From assembly GCF_021234875.1 (NCBI RefSeq), contig NZ_JAJQVM010000016.1, positions 1 to 64,000 on the forward strand: 64,000 nt of DNA, in the 5' to 3' direction. Position 1 is the stretch's first letter. Every line of letters starts with the position of its first letter. Below, one piece after another: positions 35,156-46,203 of the stretch. The stretch is from Marinibactrum halimedae (lineage in GTDB: Bacteria; Pseudomonadota; Gammaproteobacteria; Pseudomonadales; Cellvibrionaceae). Made by a program: the position numbers and the translations under genes. Below the pieces are notes generated by a model. It did not search any database. It had not been told where the DNA came from and saw only the letters and a program-made list of their open reading frames with translations.

Positions 35156-36562
35156 TTAACGATACATCCGTTTAACACGGTTAAGACCATTTAATGCCGC
35201 TTGGCGATAGGCTTCTGCCATGGTGGGATAGTTGAACGTAGTGGTGGCAAAATAATGAATGTCATTGGCCTCGCCAGTTTGTTTCAGAATGGCTTGACCA
35301 ATATGCACAATCTCAGAGGCTTCAGCTCCAAAGCAATGAATCCCCAAAATTTCATTGGTATCAACGTGGAAAAGTAATTTTAACATACCCACATCTTCAC
35401 CCGAAATTTGTCCACGAGCCGTATGCTTAAAGAAAGCCCGACCCACTTCATAAGGAATTTTCGCAGCCGTTAATTCGCGCTCTGTTTGCCCGATTGAACT
35501 AATCTCTGGCAGTGTGTAAATACCCGTTGGGGCATCGGCCTCATACCGCTCTGGCATCCCCAACACAGCCTTGGCAGCAGCCCTACCCTGGTCGAAAGAC
35601 GCACTGGCCAAGCTCGGCCAACCAATCACATCACCAGCCGCAAAGATATTTTCATTAGCGGTTTGATAATGCTCATTCACCTCAATTTGGCCACGATGAT
35701 TAGCGCCCAACCCTACTGCCTCCAGGTTTAACGATTCCGTATTACCAGAGCGACCATTACACCACAACAGTGCATCCGCACGCAGACGTTTGCCGGATTT
35801 CAAATGCAAAGTGACACCACTGGCGTCCGCTTTTACCTCACTGTACTCTTCGTTATGGCGAACCATCACACCGGTATCGCGTAAGTGGTAGCTTAAGGCA
35901 TCGGAAATTTCGTCGTCTAAAAATGATAACAAACGATCGCGACTGTTAATCAAATCCACTTTCACACCAAGACCTGCGAATATTGAAGCGTACTCGCAAC
36001 CAATCACACCAGCGCCATAAATCACCAAGGTATTGGGCGTGTGAGACATTTCCAAAATGGTATCGCTGTCGTACACCCTTGGGTGGTTAAAATCGACATC
36101 GGCAGGGCGATACGGCCTAGAACCAGTGGTAATGATAAATTTTTCGGCGGTGATGGTTTCGGTGCCGCCGTCCTGATTGGCCACCTTAACGGTGTGCTCA
36201 TCCTCAAAGCGCGCCAAACCAATATGCACATGAATGCGATTGCGAGAGTAATGGTTGGTGTGCATCTCCACTTGCTTAGGAATCACCTCAGAAGCCGATG
36301 CCAAGACTTGAGGAAAGCTGAGTTTCCGCACTTCACCCAATTGGCGAAAGAGCGAATTGTTATTGAAACGAATAATTTGTTTAACGGCGTGCCGGAGCGC
36401 TTTAGAAGGGATTGTGCCCTTATGAGCACAATTGCCGCCAACCATTGCACGACTTTCGACAATACCCACTTGTTTTCCATTTTTTGCAGCTGATATGGCC
36501 GCAGATTCACCTGCCGGTCCTGAACCAATGACCAGCACATCGTATTTAAATAACTCACCCAT
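35156..36562 (-). CDS. sthA: Soluble pyridine nucleotide transhydrogenase
   Basis: A 468-residue FAD enzyme that transfers hydride between NADPH and NAD+. The start is placed at [13 protein letters not shown], matching the family length (466 in E. coli) and dropping a 24-residue unsupported extension. [10 protein letters not shown] is the FAD site and [14 protein letters not shown] the nucleotide site. The disulfide region reads [13 protein letters not shown]: the second redox Cys is Thr, as in true SthA proteins, which distinguishes it from lipoamide dehydrogenase. Sits downstream of the nqr genes on the same strand. Confidence 0.95.
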   Translation of the reverse strand: MGELFKYDVLVIGSGPAGESAAISAAKNGKQVGIVESRAMVGGNCAHKGTIPSKALRHAVKQIIRFNNNSLFRQLGEVRKLSFPQVLASASEVIPKQVEMHTNHYSRNRIHVHIGLARFEDEHTVKVANQDGGTETITAEKFIITTGSRPYRPADVDFNHPRVYDSDTILEMSHTPNTLVIYGAGVIGCEYASIFAGLGVKVDLINSRDRLLSFLDDEISDALSYHLRDTGVMVRHNEEYSEVKADASGVTLHLKSGKRLRADALLWCNGRSGNTESLNLEAVGLGANHRGQIEVNEHYQTANENIFAAGDVIGWPSLASASFDQGRAAAKAVLGMPERYEADAPTGIYTLPEISSIGQTERELTAAKIPYEVGRAFFKHTARGQISGEDVGMLKLLFHVDTNEILGIHCFGAEASEIVHIGQAILKQTGEANDIHYFATTTFNYPTMAEAYRQAALNGLNRVKRMYR

Positions 36563-36673
36563 TAACCCAATATTCCTTCCCAAAATGAACGTAAAGTATA
36601 GTCTTGAACTGAGACCCTGAAGTGTAAACCGCAATCGCTAACCTGATTCGTCAAACGCTTAAAGCACTCGTTC

Positions 36674-36940
36674 TTATTTTGATTGTGAGGCGTCGTAGGC
36701 GAGCGCCTCTGGAGCTGTCGAGTGAGCACTCTGTACACGATCTTTTGTATTACCTTGCAACTTTTGTTCTTCGCATTTTTGTTCATCGCCACCGCACAGT
36801 TCGCACACATAATCGTCTTCACCAAGCGCCTTTCCAACGCCGCCACACGAACCCGCTAAAGGCTTACGACCCATAATGACACCAATGGCCATACCGCCAA
36901 TGAGCAAGGCCAATACAATAAATGCAATCAAAAATGTCAT
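36674..36940 (-). CDS. nqrM: Na+-NQR maturation protein NqrM
   Basis: An 88-residue protein with one N-terminal membrane helix and the conserved cysteine motif GSCGGVGKALG, CELCGGD, KCEEQK. NqrM is needed to place iron in the membrane part of Na+-NQR. Its position downstream of apbE agrees with the Vibrio arrangement. Only the C-terminal 30 residues are variable. Confidence 0.93.
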   Translation of the reverse strand: MTFLIAFIVLALLIGGMAIGVIMGRKPLAGSCGGVGKALGEDDYVCELCGGDEQKCEEQKLQGNTKDRVQSAHSTAPEALAYDASQSK

Positions 36941-36994
36941 GATTTACTCCTTACATAAAAATTACTTGGCACTCAGCTACCCGTTTTTAAAGGG

Positions 36995-38023
36995 TCAATC
37001 GATATAGGCAGAAAATGCGGACGATTGACTCTCTGCAAATTGCCCCTCCCCTTCACGGGTAAGAAAAAAGCACGCCAATTGATGCTGCTCACATACTTGC
37101 ATCGCCTCTTGCTCGCCCATAACACTGAATGCCGTCGCGATGGCGTCAACAAAACCTGCTCGAGATTCTATCACAGTCACGGATGCCAAATTATGAGTAA
37201 TTGGTCTACCCGTCCTGGGGTCTAAAGTATGAGAGTAACGCACTCCGTCTTTCATAAAAAAATTGCGGTAATCACCGGAGGTAGCAATCGCAGCGTTTTC
37301 AACATTAACCGCTCGCTGCACTCCCCCTTGAAACACATTGGGGGATTCAATACCCAGTCGCCAAGGTTGGTGTCGCTTATTGCGACCTTTTGTACGAATC
37401 TCGCCCCCTATTTCAACCAAATGATTTTGATAGCCATCACGGGTAAGAAGATCACTGATTTCATCGACGGAAAAACCTTTGGCAATTGCCGAAAGATCCA
37501 CAAATACATCTTTGGTTCGACGAGCCGCACGGGGATTCTCACGTAATTCAACATGCTCAAAACCCATCTCCGCCAGTGCGGAAAGAATGGCCGACTCTTC
37601 AGGAAAGGCATTACGCTTTTGAGGGCCAAACCCCCATAAATTCACCAATGGACCAATCGTGGTATCAAAAGCCCCATGGGTCACTTCATAAACAGATTGA
37701 CTCAAGGTTAAAACACCGTAGAGCTCCTCACTGACAGGTTGCCATTCATTCACCGGTGAACGGTTAAAACGCATTAATTCTGAATCAGGGATATAGGTCG
37801 AGTAGGTTGAGTTTAAAAACGCTAATCGATCTATGATGTCTTTCTCTAATTTATCCAATGCAGCATCTGTATAAAGTCCAACCACCGTCACATTAAAATG
37901 CGTCCCCATGATTGGACCAGAAATAAGCCGAGTGTTTGCATGACTAGACTGCCTGTCTGAATCACACGCGATAATCATGCAACTTAAAAGAAACGCGGCA
38001 CAACAAGATATGGCTCGTTTCAA
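36995..38023 (-). CDS. apbE: FMN transferase ApbE (flavinylates NqrB and NqrC)
   Basis: A lipoprotein of about 342 residues that attaches FMN through a phosphoester to Thr in NqrB and NqrC. The frame is open upstream into nqrF, but the nqrF terminator lies in that stretch. I therefore place the start at TTG 38023, which gives a basic N-terminus, a hydrophobic segment and a lipobox IIAC. No good Shine-Dalgarno precedes it, so the start is uncertain. Family motifs: GPIMGTHFNVTV, AKGFSVDEISDLL, VEIGGEIRTKG and SHTLDPRTGRPI. Sixth downstream neighbour in the nqr cluster order A-B-C-D-E-F-apbE-nqrM. Confidence 0.9.
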   Translation of the reverse strand: MKRAISCCAAFLLSCMIIACDSDRQSSHANTRLISGPIMGTHFNVTVVGLYTDAALDKLEKDIIDRLAFLNSTYSTYIPDSELMRFNRSPVNEWQPVSEELYGVLTLSQSVYEVTHGAFDTTIGPLVNLWGFGPQKRNAFPEESAILSALAEMGFEHVELRENPRAARRTKDVFVDLSAIAKGFSVDEISDLLTRDGYQNHLVEIGGEIRTKGRNKRHQPWRLGIESPNVFQGGVQRAVNVENAAIATSGDYRNFFMKDGVRYSHTLDPRTGRPITHNLASVTVIESRAGFVDAIATAFSVMGEQEAMQVCEQHQLACFFLTREGEGQFAESQSSAFSAYID

Positions 38024-38045
38024 ATACCAATTTTTGAACTGCCCA

Positions 38046-38084
38046 AACAAAAACAGGGCCCAATAACATGGCCCTGTTTTTGTT
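38046..38084 (-). terminator. Strong hairpin terminator between nqrF and apbE
   Basis: AACAAAAACAGGGCC (38046-38060) and GGCCCTGTTTTTGTT (38070-38084) form a 15-bp perfect stem with a 9-nt loop, 16 bp after the nqrF stop. The T-rich 3' arm makes it a likely terminator or processing site. It would cut or reduce apbE and nqrM expression from the nqr promoter. Confidence 0.85.
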
Positions 38085-38099
38085 GGTAAGCGTTTTTGC

Positions 38100-39323
38100 T
38101 TAGCCACCAAAGTCATCCAATAAGATGTTTTCGTCTTCCACACCGAGATCTTTCAGCATTTTAATGACGGCTGCGTTCATCATCGGGGGTCCACACATGT
38201 AGTACTCGCAATCTTCCGGTGCCGGATGATCTTTCAAGTAATTTTCGTACAACACGTTATGGATGAAACCGGTTAAACCTTCCCAGTTATCTTCCGGTTG
38301 TGGGTCAGACAACGCGATGTGCCAATCGAAGTTCTCGTTTTCATCGGCAAGCATGTTGTAATCATCTTCGTAGAACAGCTCACGCAAGGAGCGCGCACCG
38401 TACCAGAACGACATCTTACGAGAAGATTTCAAGCGACGAAGCTGATCGAAGATATGAGAGCGCATTGGCGCCATACCCGCACCACCACCAATGAAGACCA
38501 TTTCGGCTTCGGTTTCTTTCGCAAAGAACTCACCGAAAGGCCCGTAAACGGTAATCTTATCGCCTGGCTTCAAGCTAAAGACATAAGACGACATTTGACC
38601 CGGTGGAATACCCTGAGAACGAGGTGGCGGTGTCGCAATACGAATGTTGAACTTCACCACGCCTTTTTCTTCAGGATAATTCGCCATGGAGTAAGCACGG
38701 ATGATTGGCTCATCCACTTTGGACTCCAGGTCAAAGAACTTGAAGTGTTTCCAGTCGCCACGGTATTCCTCTTCAATATCGAAGTCAGAATATTTCACGT
38801 GATGCGGTGGCGCCTCAAGTTGTACGTAACCACCCGCACGGAAATCCACGTTTTCACCTTCTGGCAAACGTAGAGTCAGTTCTTTAATGAAAGTAGCCAC
38901 ATTCGGATTAGATTCAACGGTACATTCCCATTGCTTCACACCGAACACGTCTTCTTCAACATGAATTTTCATGTCTTGTTTAACGGGCACCTGACACGAC
39001 AAGCGCCACCCTTCATTGGCTTCACGCTTGGTAAAGTGAGACTCTTCCGTAGGCAGCATTGAGCCGCCCCCTTCATTAATCACACACTTACACTGAGCAC
39101 AACTACCGCCACCACCACAGGCAGAGGGTAAGAACATACCACTCTCCGCCAATGTTTGGAGAAGCTTGCCACCAGCGGGAACGGTCAGGGTTTTTTCATC
39201 ATTAACAATAATGTTAACGTCGCCACTGTTAACCAGTTTGGAACGGGCGCTGAGGATGACTGCAACCAGTACCAATACGATACCGGTAAACATCGCCACG
39301 CCTAAAAGTATCTCAATATTCAT
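38100..39323 (-). CDS. nqrF: Na+-NQR subunit F (NADH oxidation)
   Basis: A 407-residue subunit where NADH enters. An N-terminal membrane helix (about residues 4-26) is followed by a ferredoxin domain with Cys69, Cys75, Cys78 and Cys110 around the 2Fe-2S cluster. An FAD/NADH reductase domain follows, with [31 protein letters not shown] and YMCGPPMM. Electrons flow from NADH to FAD, then to the 2Fe-2S cluster and the membrane subunits. Last gene of nqrABCDEF proper; 21 bp after nqrE. Confidence 0.98.
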   Translation of the reverse strand: MNIEILLGVAMFTGIVLVLVAVILSARSKLVNSGDVNIIVNDEKTLTVPAGGKLLQTLAESGMFLPSACGGGGSCAQCKCVINEGGGSMLPTEESHFTKREANEGWRLSCQVPVKQDMKIHVEEDVFGVKQWECTVESNPNVATFIKELTLRLPEGENVDFRAGGYVQLEAPPHHVKYSDFDIEEEYRGDWKHFKFFDLESKVDEPIIRAYSMANYPEEKGVVKFNIRIATPPPRSQGIPPGQMSSYVFSLKPGDKITVYGPFGEFFAKETEAEMVFIGGGAGMAPMRSHIFDQLRRLKSSRKMSFWYGARSLRELFYEDDYNMLADENENFDWHIALSDPQPEDNWEGLTGFIHNVLYENYLKDHPAPEDCEYYMCGPPMMNAAVIKMLKDLGVEDENILLDDFGG

Positions 39324-39344
39324 ACGTTATCCTTACCTCCGCTC

Positions 39345-39953
39345 TTACAGGTCGATGCCGCCGAAAGACTGGAAGCCAAGCGACATCAAGCCAACGGTGA
39401 TGAAAGTGATACCCAACCCTTGTAAACCAGCAGGCACGTCACTGTATTTGAGCTTTTCACGAATACCCGCTAGCGCAGTAATCGCCAATGCCCAACCAAT
39501 ACCAGAACCGATACCAAATACCGTACTTTCTGCCAGGTTGTAATCACGCTCAACCATGAACAAAGAGGCACCCATAATGGCGCAGTTCACGGTGATTAAC
39601 GGTAGGAATACACCCAATGCGTTATAAAGCGCAGGGATGTATTTATCGAGCACCATTTCCAAAATCTGAACCAATGCCGCAATCACACCGATGTAGCTGA
39701 TTAAACCCAAAAAGCTTAAATCCACTTCAGGCAAACCGGCCCACGCCAATGCGCCATCAGCAAGAAGATAGGTGTAAATGAGATTGTTTACTGGCACTGT
39801 AATGCCCAACACCACTACAACCGCCACGCCCAAACCCAGTGCTGCTTCTACTTTTTTGGAAACCGCAAGAAAAGTACACATACCCAAGAAGAACGTCAGC
39901 GCCATGTTGTCGATAAAGATGGCTCTTACAAAAAGACCTAAATATTGTTCCAT
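39345..39953 (-). CDS. nqrE: Na+-NQR subunit E
   Basis: A 202-residue six-helix membrane subunit, paired with NqrD by pseudo-symmetry. Conserved cysteines in [13 protein letters not shown] (Cys26) and in [11 protein letters not shown] match the pair that holds iron between NqrD and NqrE. Start codon 2 bp after the nqrD stop. Confidence 0.97.
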   Translation of the reverse strand: MEQYLGLFVRAIFIDNMALTFFLGMCTFLAVSKKVEAALGLGVAVVVVLGITVPVNNLIYTYLLADGALAWAGLPEVDLSFLGLISYIGVIAALVQILEMVLDKYIPALYNALGVFLPLITVNCAIMGASLFMVERDYNLAESTVFGIGSGIGWALAITALAGIREKLKYSDVPAGLQGLGITFITVGLMSLGFQSFGGIDL

Positions 39954-39955
39954 GA

Positions 39956-40612
39956 TTAGGCCTCCTTCGGCTTGGTGTTAGCAGTAATTTTGAACTCAGG
40001 TTCTTCCACTTGATCTTTCTTCCAAGCGCGAATGCCCCAGATGATCAAACCAATAAGGAAGAAGGCACTTGGCGGCAACAGCATCAAGCCATTAGAGACA
40101 TACCAACCACCTTCAGTGGCTAACGGCAGAATCTCAACGCCCATTAATTTACCAGAGCCCAGTAGCTCACGAATAAACGCCAAGGCAATTAGCATCGCAC
40201 TGTAACCCAAGCCGTTACCAATACCGTCTAAAAAGCTGGGTAATGGTGGGTTTTTCATGGCAAAGGCTTCAGCGCGCCCCATCACGATACAGTTGGTGAT
40301 AATCAAACCAACAAAAACCGCCAATTGCTTACTGATGTCGTAGGCGACCGCCTTCAAAATTTGGTCTACCACGATCACCAATGACGCAATGATGGTCATT
40401 TGAACGATAATCCGAATACTGCTGGGAACGAAATTACGTACCAGGGATACGAACAAGTTAGAAAACGCCGTAACCGAAGTTAGTGCAATACACATGACCA
40501 AGGTCACTTTCATGCTACTGGTGACGGCAAGTGCTGAACAAATCCCCAAAATTTGCAACGCAATGGGGTTGTTGTCAAAAATAGGCTTAAAGAGCAGTTC
40601 TTTCGCTTTCAC
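39956..40612 (-). CDS. nqrD: Na+-NQR subunit D
   Basis: A 218-residue six-helix membrane subunit homologous to NqrE and RnfA/E. The conserved Cys motifs are [11 protein letters not shown] (Cys25) and [13 protein letters not shown], which contribute to the iron site with NqrE. The start is GTG with GGGGAGG just upstream, inside the end of nqrC. C-terminal tail of about 20 charged residues. Confidence 0.97.
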   Translation of the reverse strand: MKAKELLFKPIFDNNPIALQILGICSALAVTSSMKVTLVMCIALTSVTAFSNLFVSLVRNFVPSSIRIIVQMTIIASLVIVVDQILKAVAYDISKQLAVFVGLIITNCIVMGRAEAFAMKNPPLPSFLDGIGNGLGYSAMLIALAFIRELLGSGKLMGVEILPLATEGGWYVSNGLMLLPPSAFFLIGLIIWGIRAWKKDQVEEPEFKITANTKPKEA

Positions 40613-40614
40613 GA

Positions 40615-41379
40615 TTACGCCTCCCCTTGCTTAAGGTTGTTCAAGAAGGAACCATAACCTTCTTGCCCCATCCAGAATTGAACGAGATTGTGAACACCTT
40701 TACTGGTTAAGGTTGCCCCAGACAACCCGTCGATTTGGTGTTTAGAATCCGCAGGCGCCGTGCCTTTGATCACGCTGATTTCAACATCACCACCGGCACT
40801 GTAGATTTCTTTTCCAATCCACAAACCTTTCCATTTCGGGTTATCCACTTCACCGCCGAGCCCAGGTGTTTCACCATGCTCGTAAAAGCCAAGACCGGCC
40901 ACGGTGTTTAAATCTGATTCTAGCGCCAAAAAGCCATAAAGCGTGGACCAAAGGCCGTAACCTTTGACCGGTAAAATCACCTTATCCAGACCAGAGCCGT
41001 TATTGATGAGGTAAATCTCAGCCACATCAACACGACGACCGATCTTGGCGATATCTTGCTCTTTAGACAGAGCAGAGGAAAACTTCGGGTCTTTAGAGAC
41101 TTTGCGCTGATCGTAGCTGTCTGGATCGTATTGATCGGTAAACTTACCGGTACTCAAATCCACCAAGCGTGTTTCTACTCGCTCGAACTGTTTCTCAATG
41201 CTCACGCCCTCTTCCAGCATACCTGCGGCAGCCAAAATATTGCGCTTAAAGTCTTTTTCTTTGTTTGCCACTTGCGCAGGCTTAAGTACAACCGCTGCGG
41301 TGGAGACCACCACGGAGCAGACAATACACAATACCAATGCGACTGTGACGGTACTGAGGGTCGATTCTTTATTAGACAC
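40615..41379 (-). CDS. nqrC: Na+-NQR subunit C (FMN-binding)
   Basis: A 254-residue subunit with one N-terminal membrane helix and a periplasmic FMN domain. [10 protein letters not shown] near the C-terminus carries the Thr (Thr223) that receives covalent FMN from ApbE. The start is the GTG at 41379: GGAGG is well placed, and the frame beyond it is not coding. The start overlaps the nqrB stop by 8 bases (GTGTCTAA), indicating coupled translation. Confidence 0.96.
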   Translation of the reverse strand: MSNKESTLSTVTVALVLCIVCSVVVSTAAVVLKPAQVANKEKDFKRNILAAAGMLEEGVSIEKQFERVETRLVDLSTGKFTDQYDPDSYDQRKVSKDPKFSSALSKEQDIAKIGRRVDVAEIYLINNGSGLDKVILPVKGYGLWSTLYGFLALESDLNTVAGLGFYEHGETPGLGGEVDNPKWKGLWIGKEIYSAGGDVEISVIKGTAPADSKHQIDGLSGATLTSKGVHNLVQFWMGQEGYGSFLNNLKQGEA

Positions 41380-42562
41380 GCGCCAACCTCCGCTTAATGT
41401 TCGATTGAACGACAAAGTGATCGATGAGCGGTGCAAATAAGTTGGCAAACAAAATGGCCAACATCATGCCTTCTGGGAAAGCGGGGTTCACCACACGAAC
41501 CATCACCACCATAAAGCCGATAAGCGCACCGAACCACCACTTACCCGCGTTGGTCATAGACGAACTGACTGGGTCGGTGGCCATAAACATCATGCCAAAC
41601 GCAAAACCACCCAACACCAAATGCCAGTACCAAGGCATAGCAAACATCAGATTGTCATCGGAGCCCACTGCATTAAACAGCATTGACGTTGCCACCATAC
41701 CCACCATGACACCGGCAACGATTCGCCAAGAAGCAATGCCTGTCATCAGCAGTACTGCACCACCAATTAAGATCGCGAGGGTAGACACTTCACCCATGGA
41801 GCCTTGCATATGACCAAAGAACGCATCAAACCAGCTCAGCTGAGAAGTCAGTGCCGCCATGCCTTCTGAAGCAGCAACAGACAATGCCGTTGCACCGGTA
41901 TAACCATCAACGGCGGTCCAAACTGCATCGCCGGACATGCTCGCCGGATACGCGAAGAACAAGAACGCACGACCTGCCAAAGCAGGGTTGAGGAAGTTTT
42001 TGCCGGTACCACCGAAGATTTCTTTGGCAATGACCACACCGAAACTAATACCCAATGCCACCTGCCACAGAGGAACGGTAGGAGGGCAAATCAAGGCAAA
42101 GAGGATAGAGGTAACAAAGAAACCTTCATTCACCTCGTGGCCACGCTTCATGGCAAACAAGACTTCCCAGAAACCACCGACGATGAACGTCACGGCATAG
42201 ACAGGTAAGAAGTACAATGCGCCGTGCCAGAAACAATCCCACAGGCTATTGGCATCAAAGCTGCCAATGAAAAGATCACGCCAGTTACCAATTTCAGTGA
42301 CACCCATTTGCGCCATAATGGTATTGGCTTGCCAACCGACGTTGTACATGCCATAGAACATGGCCGGGAAAGTACACAACCAAACCGTAATCATGATGCG
42401 TTTGAGGTCAACACCATCACGAACGTGTGCTGTGGTTTTAGTGACCGAATTAGGACGATAGAAGATAGTGTCTACCGCTTCATACAGGGCGTACCAAGAC
42501 TCCCATTTGCCGCCTTTATGGAAGTGCGGCTCCATATTGTCGAGAATATTACGTAAAGACAT
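41372..42562 (-). CDS. nqrB: Na+-NQR subunit B
   Basis: A 396-residue membrane subunit carrying covalent FMN and riboflavin. It forms most of the sodium path and the ubiquinone site. The FMN-accepting Thr lies in TGATALS (Thr225). Many hydrophobic helices and the family stretch [19 protein letters not shown] are visible. Five bases separate it from nqrA. Confidence 0.97.
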   Translation of the reverse strand: MSLRNILDNMEPHFHKGGKWESWYALYEAVDTIFYRPNSVTKTTAHVRDGVDLKRIMITVWLCTFPAMFYGMYNVGWQANTIMAQMGVTEIGNWRDLFIGSFDANSLWDCFWHGALYFLPVYAVTFIVGGFWEVLFAMKRGHEVNEGFFVTSILFALICPPTVPLWQVALGISFGVVIAKEIFGGTGKNFLNPALAGRAFLFFAYPASMSGDAVWTAVDGYTGATALSVAASEGMAALTSQLSWFDAFFGHMQGSMGEVSTLAILIGGAVLLMTGIASWRIVAGVMVGMVATSMLFNAVGSDDNLMFAMPWYWHLVLGGFAFGMMFMATDPVSSSMTNAGKWWFGALIGFMVVMVRVVNPAFPEGMMLAILFANLFAPLIDHFVVQSNIKRRLARV

Positions 42563-42567
42563 AGCGA

Positions 42568-43911
42568 TTAACCCTCTTTCTCAATACGAGTCAGGTTGTC
42601 GCGCAAGATGGGGCCATACTCGTATTTGCCCGGACAAACGTACGTACAAAGAGCAAGGTCTTCCTCATCCAACTCAAGACAGCCGAGTTTCTGTGCAGTA
42701 TCGGTATCACCCACAATCAGCGCACGCAGCAACTGAGTCGGCAAAATATCCAACGGCATAACGCGCTCATAATTGCCTACTGGCACCATAGCACGCTCAC
42801 TACCATTGGTTGTGGTAGTAAAGCCGTATTGCTTACCGCCAAATAATTTAGACACGTAAATCCGCATGACTGAGAAGTAATCTAGCCCCGGACGCAAATA
42901 GTGTAGGAAAGGTCTGTCACGGCCTTCGGACAACACAGAAATCTGGTTGTGATAACGCCCTAGATAACCAAAGGGCCCTTCTGCCGTACGCCCACCAAAC
43001 ACCGACCCGGAAATAATACGGTTATCGCCACTGGCCAGTTCACCGGCGGTCAGTTCCACCAAATCAGCCCCTAAGCGAGTGCGCAACAAGCGCGGCTTAT
43101 TGACTTGTGGGCCAGCCAGAGCAACAACACGGTCAACATAGAGTTCACCGGTCGTAAATAACTTACCCACGGCAATGACATCTTGGTAACCAATCGTCCA
43201 GACCACCTTATTCACGCCCACCGGATCAATAAAGTGGATGTGCGTACCCACATTACCCGCAGGGTGCTTACCAGAAAACCCGTGCGCTTCTACACGATCA
43301 GTATTGCCGGTATCTACGCTGGTATTTGCGTCATGACCCACAAAGACTTTACCTTCGGTCAATCGCGATAACACGGTAAGACCTTGAGTAAAGCTTTCTG
43401 CATTTTCTTTGATGACAACAGAAGGGTCGGCGGCCAATGGATTGGTATCCATCACGCTGACAAAAATCGAACTTGGCACAGAATCAATCGCTGGCACTTT
43501 ACTGTAAGGACGAGTGCGTAATGCCGTCCAAAGACCGGATTGAACGAGATTCTCTTTCACTTTTTCACGATCAAGTGAGGCCAACTCGTTTTGGTTGTAT
43601 GCAGTGAACGATTCGGCGTCATCGCCCTCTATTGTAATCACAACAGATTGCAACGCCCTTTTGGCACCGCGATTGATGGTGGATACGGTACCGGCTGCAG
43701 GGGCGGTATAGCGAACGCCCTCATTTTTTTTATCACTAAATAGCAGCTGGCCGCGTTTAACGTTGTCGCCTTCTTTTACCGCCATTGTCGGCTTCATGCC
43801 GTGATAGTCAAAACCGACGACAGCTACGCTGCTGACGGCTTTACCATCTTCAATGACTTGTTCAGGCGCCCCGGATATAGGTAAGTCCAATCCCCGACGG
43901 ATTTTTATCAT
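42568..43911 (-). CDS. nqrA: Na+-NQR subunit A
   Basis: A 447-residue peripheral subunit on the cytoplasmic side, near the quinone site. The start is ATG 43911 ([14 protein letters not shown]), matching the family start; the upstream extension of 24 codons is discarded. Recognisable segments are [18 protein letters not shown] and [19 protein letters not shown]. First gene of the operon, behind a long leader. Confidence 0.97.
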   Translation of the reverse strand: MIKIRRGLDLPISGAPEQVIEDGKAVSSVAVVGFDYHGMKPTMAVKEGDNVKRGQLLFSDKKNEGVRYTAPAAGTVSTINRGAKRALQSVVITIEGDDAESFTAYNQNELASLDREKVKENLVQSGLWTALRTRPYSKVPAIDSVPSSIFVSVMDTNPLAADPSVVIKENAESFTQGLTVLSRLTEGKVFVGHDANTSVDTGNTDRVEAHGFSGKHPAGNVGTHIHFIDPVGVNKVVWTIGYQDVIAVGKLFTTGELYVDRVVALAGPQVNKPRLLRTRLGADLVELTAGELASGDNRIISGSVFGGRTAEGPFGYLGRYHNQISVLSEGRDRPFLHYLRPGLDYFSVMRIYVSKLFGGKQYGFTTTTNGSERAMVPVGNYERVMPLDILPTQLLRALIVGDTDTAQKLGCLELDEEDLALCTYVCPGKYEYGPILRDNLTRIEKEG

Positions 43912-44284
43912 ACGTCTTTGCCTAATCACTGGTTGGATTATGTAGGCAATCAAATCAAGTTGATCACCCTGCCCTGTCGTCACCTATGTGCGAACCGACT
44001 TTGCGCTCAATGCCATATATTTTTTGACTTTCTCTTGAAACTCTAAGAAAGAGAGTAAAAAGAAAACAAATGACACCAAAAAGCTAGTCAGACATTGCAT
44101 AAATAACTATGACCCACAATACCGCCTGCCGCTGTGGCTGGGTGCGCTGTAAAGACAACGAACCTCAATTCACGTTACGGTAGGACAGACCGTAGGCCCC
44201 CTAACCTTTGCAAAGGATAGGAGTAAATGTTGTGTTTTGAAGTTTAGACGGGTGCATTTTTTGTACACCCGCCCCCCAAAAATC
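43912..44284 (-). promoter_or_regulatory. Long structured 5' leader of the nqr operon
   Basis: If transcription starts from the promoter at 44291-44319, the mRNA has about 370 nt before nqrA. Minus-strand structures include TACGGT/ACCGTA with a 7-nt loop (44176-44194). A self-complementary CCTTTGCAAAGG (44205-44216) is flanked by CCTA/TAGG, and a CGGGTG/CACCCG stem lies at 44249-44271. No reading frame fits. A cis-regulatory RNA is possible; no known riboswitch class is recognised. Confidence 0.45.
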
Positions 44285-44590
44285 CGCGCAATTATAAAGA
44301 GCACTGTGTGTTGTTTCCAGTTAAGGAAGCGCTTTTTTTACTAAAGTAGAGGTAAAAAGCTTCGAATTCTCAAGGGTTTATAGGAGAAAAAAGCGTTTGT
44401 TGGTTTATTTTTGATCAAAAACCACTTCGAGAAATGGCGTACAAAAAAACACCTATGGCACACTTTGTTTTGAAAACTAAAGGATGAAATAAAGGAGAAA
44501 AAGACAAAGAAGAGAGGCGAGCCACAGGTTGATCACCCAGGCTCTGGTTTGAAATGAATGACACTATATGTGAAGTTTTCTGTGTGAAGT
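44285..44590. other. Gap between gap stop and the nqr transcription start
   Basis: About 300 bases without a gene. Apart from the nqr promoter it has GAAGC...GCTTC arms with inner TTTTTAC/GTAAAAA around 44325-44365, a possible weak terminator for the upstream gap gene. Confidence 0.45.
44291..44319 (-). promoter_or_regulatory. Sigma-70 promoter for nqr operon
   Basis: On the minus strand TGGAAA (complement of 44314-44319), a 17-bp spacer and a perfect TATAAT (complement of 44291-44296). The -35 matches four of six consensus bases. Confidence 0.65.
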
Positions 44591-46060
44591 TTATTGAACC
44601 GCCAGTGCCGCTTTTGCGGGGTATCGAGCCAAAGCAAGCCCCGCCATATCTTCCAAACAACGCACCACTTGGCAGCTATAACCAAACTCATTGTCGTACC
44701 ACAAATAAATTACCGCACTTTGCCCATCCACAATCGTTGCTTTCGCATCAAAAACACAAGCATGGCGCGACCCCACAAAATCGGACGAGACCACTTCCGG
44801 TGAATTGGTGTAATCAATTTGCAGATTAAGAGAGCTATGCAAAGCCACATCGCGCATGTATTCATTCAACCCTTCTTTAGTGGTCTCTTCTTCGAGCTGA
44901 AGGTTTAAAATGGCCATAGACACATTAGGGGTCGGCACTCGAATGGCGTTACCGGTGAGCTTGCCTTTCAATTCTGGCAGAGCTTTCGCCACTGCTTTGG
45001 CGGCACCTGTCTCGGTTAACACCATATTCAGTGGCGCAGCACGCCCTCGGCGCTCACCTTTGTGATAATTATCAATCAAGTTCTGATCGTTGGTAAACGC
45101 GTGTACGGTCTCGACATGTCCGTGGCGAACACCGAATTTATCCAACAACGATTTCAATACCGGCACAATGGCGTTGGTGGTGCATGAGGCAGCGGAAACA
45201 ATCGTGTCTTCGGGAAGAATGTCTTTATTATTGATTCCGTAAACAATGTTTTTCAAATTGCCTTTGCCAGGGGCGGTTAAAATGACTTTTTTCACCCCCT
45301 TGCTTTGCAAATGCTGCCCTAAACCGTCTTCATCGCGCCAAACGCCGGTGTTGTCGACCACAATAGCGTTATCAATACCGTACTCGGTGTAGTCGATCTC
45401 AGCGGGGTTGTTGGCATAAATCACTTTGACTTCATTGCCGTTAACCACCAGGGTATTGGTCTCTTCATCTACGCGAATGGTGCCTTTAAAGGAGCCATGT
45501 ACTGAGTCACGACGCAGTAAACTGGCGCGTTTCACCAAATCGTTCGCCGCCCCACCTTTTCTCACCACAATGGCTTTCAGGCGTAAGCAATCTCCACCCC
45601 CAGCGTTTTCCACCAACAAACGAGCGACTAAACGACCGATGCGCCCAAAGCCATAGAGCACCACATCTTGAGGCGCCTCTAACGGTTGATTGGTGTTGCT
45701 GATGACCTCGGCCAGCTCCTGCTCGGCAAACGCCGTGATGTTGGCCGTTTGTTCTGCGTTCATGCAGGCCACGGTGAGCTTCCCAAGGTCAATCTCCGCA
45801 GAAACAATGTCTAGGTTGCAGATGGCTTCCAGCATGGGAAAACTCTCAAACTCTGACAATTCGTTTTGCTCTACTTGGCGCACAAACCGATGGGCTTTCA
45901 TAATGTCGATGACAGAGCGGTTGACTAATGGTTTACCATAAATCGTGATGGAAACATTACGCTCCCGGTACAACTTCCCCACCATAGGAATCATGGATTC
46001 AGCGAGGGCTTCGCGGGCTTTCCAATCCTTAAAAAAATCATCGGGTTTTGGTCGATTCAC
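44591..46060 (-). CDS. Glyceraldehyde-3-phosphate dehydrogenase with N-terminal extension
   Basis: A 489-residue GAPDH. The first 140 residues are an extension not found in classical 330-residue enzymes but known in a Pseudomonas/Vibrio-type subgroup. The Rossmann motif YGFGRIGRLVARLL starts the dehydrogenase core, and SAASCTTNAIVPVL holds the catalytic Cys. I place the start at GTG 46060 (MNRPKPDDFF) because AAAGGA precedes it at the right distance; an ATG nine codons upstream lacks one. The gene lies divergent from mfd, as in Pseudomonas. Whether it works in glycolysis or gluconeogenesis is not shown by sequence. Confidence 0.93.
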   Translation of the reverse strand: MNRPKPDDFFKDWKAREALAESMIPMVGKLYRERNVSITIYGKPLVNRSVIDIMKAHRFVRQVEQNELSEFESFPMLEAICNLDIVSAEIDLGKLTVACMNAEQTANITAFAEQELAEVISNTNQPLEAPQDVVLYGFGRIGRLVARLLVENAGGGDCLRLKAIVVRKGGAANDLVKRASLLRRDSVHGSFKGTIRVDEETNTLVVNGNEVKVIYANNPAEIDYTEYGIDNAIVVDNTGVWRDEDGLGQHLQSKGVKKVILTAPGKGNLKNIVYGINNKDILPEDTIVSAASCTTNAIVPVLKSLLDKFGVRHGHVETVHAFTNDQNLIDNYHKGERRGRAAPLNMVLTETGAAKAVAKALPELKGKLTGNAIRVPTPNVSMAILNLQLEEETTKEGLNEYMRDVALHSSLNLQIDYTNSPEVVSSDFVGSRHACVFDAKATIVDGQSAVIYLWYDNEFGYSCQVVRCLEDMAGLALARYPAKAALAVQ

Positions 46061-46203
46061 GTGCTTGATCCTTTCGTTTTTAAACATGCGTTTTTAAAAA
46101 AGGTTAATGAGGTAAGCGGGGTACTTTAATAGGGATACTTTTAAAGGATGACCCTTTATGGAAGGTTCCGTTATGAAGTGTAGAACACCCTATTAAGTGA
46201 ACA

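Noticed and set aside
38024-38143. Longer apbE start at an ATG inside nqrF
   Set aside because: It would place the strong nqrF terminator hairpin inside the coding region and remove the N-terminal signal peptide.
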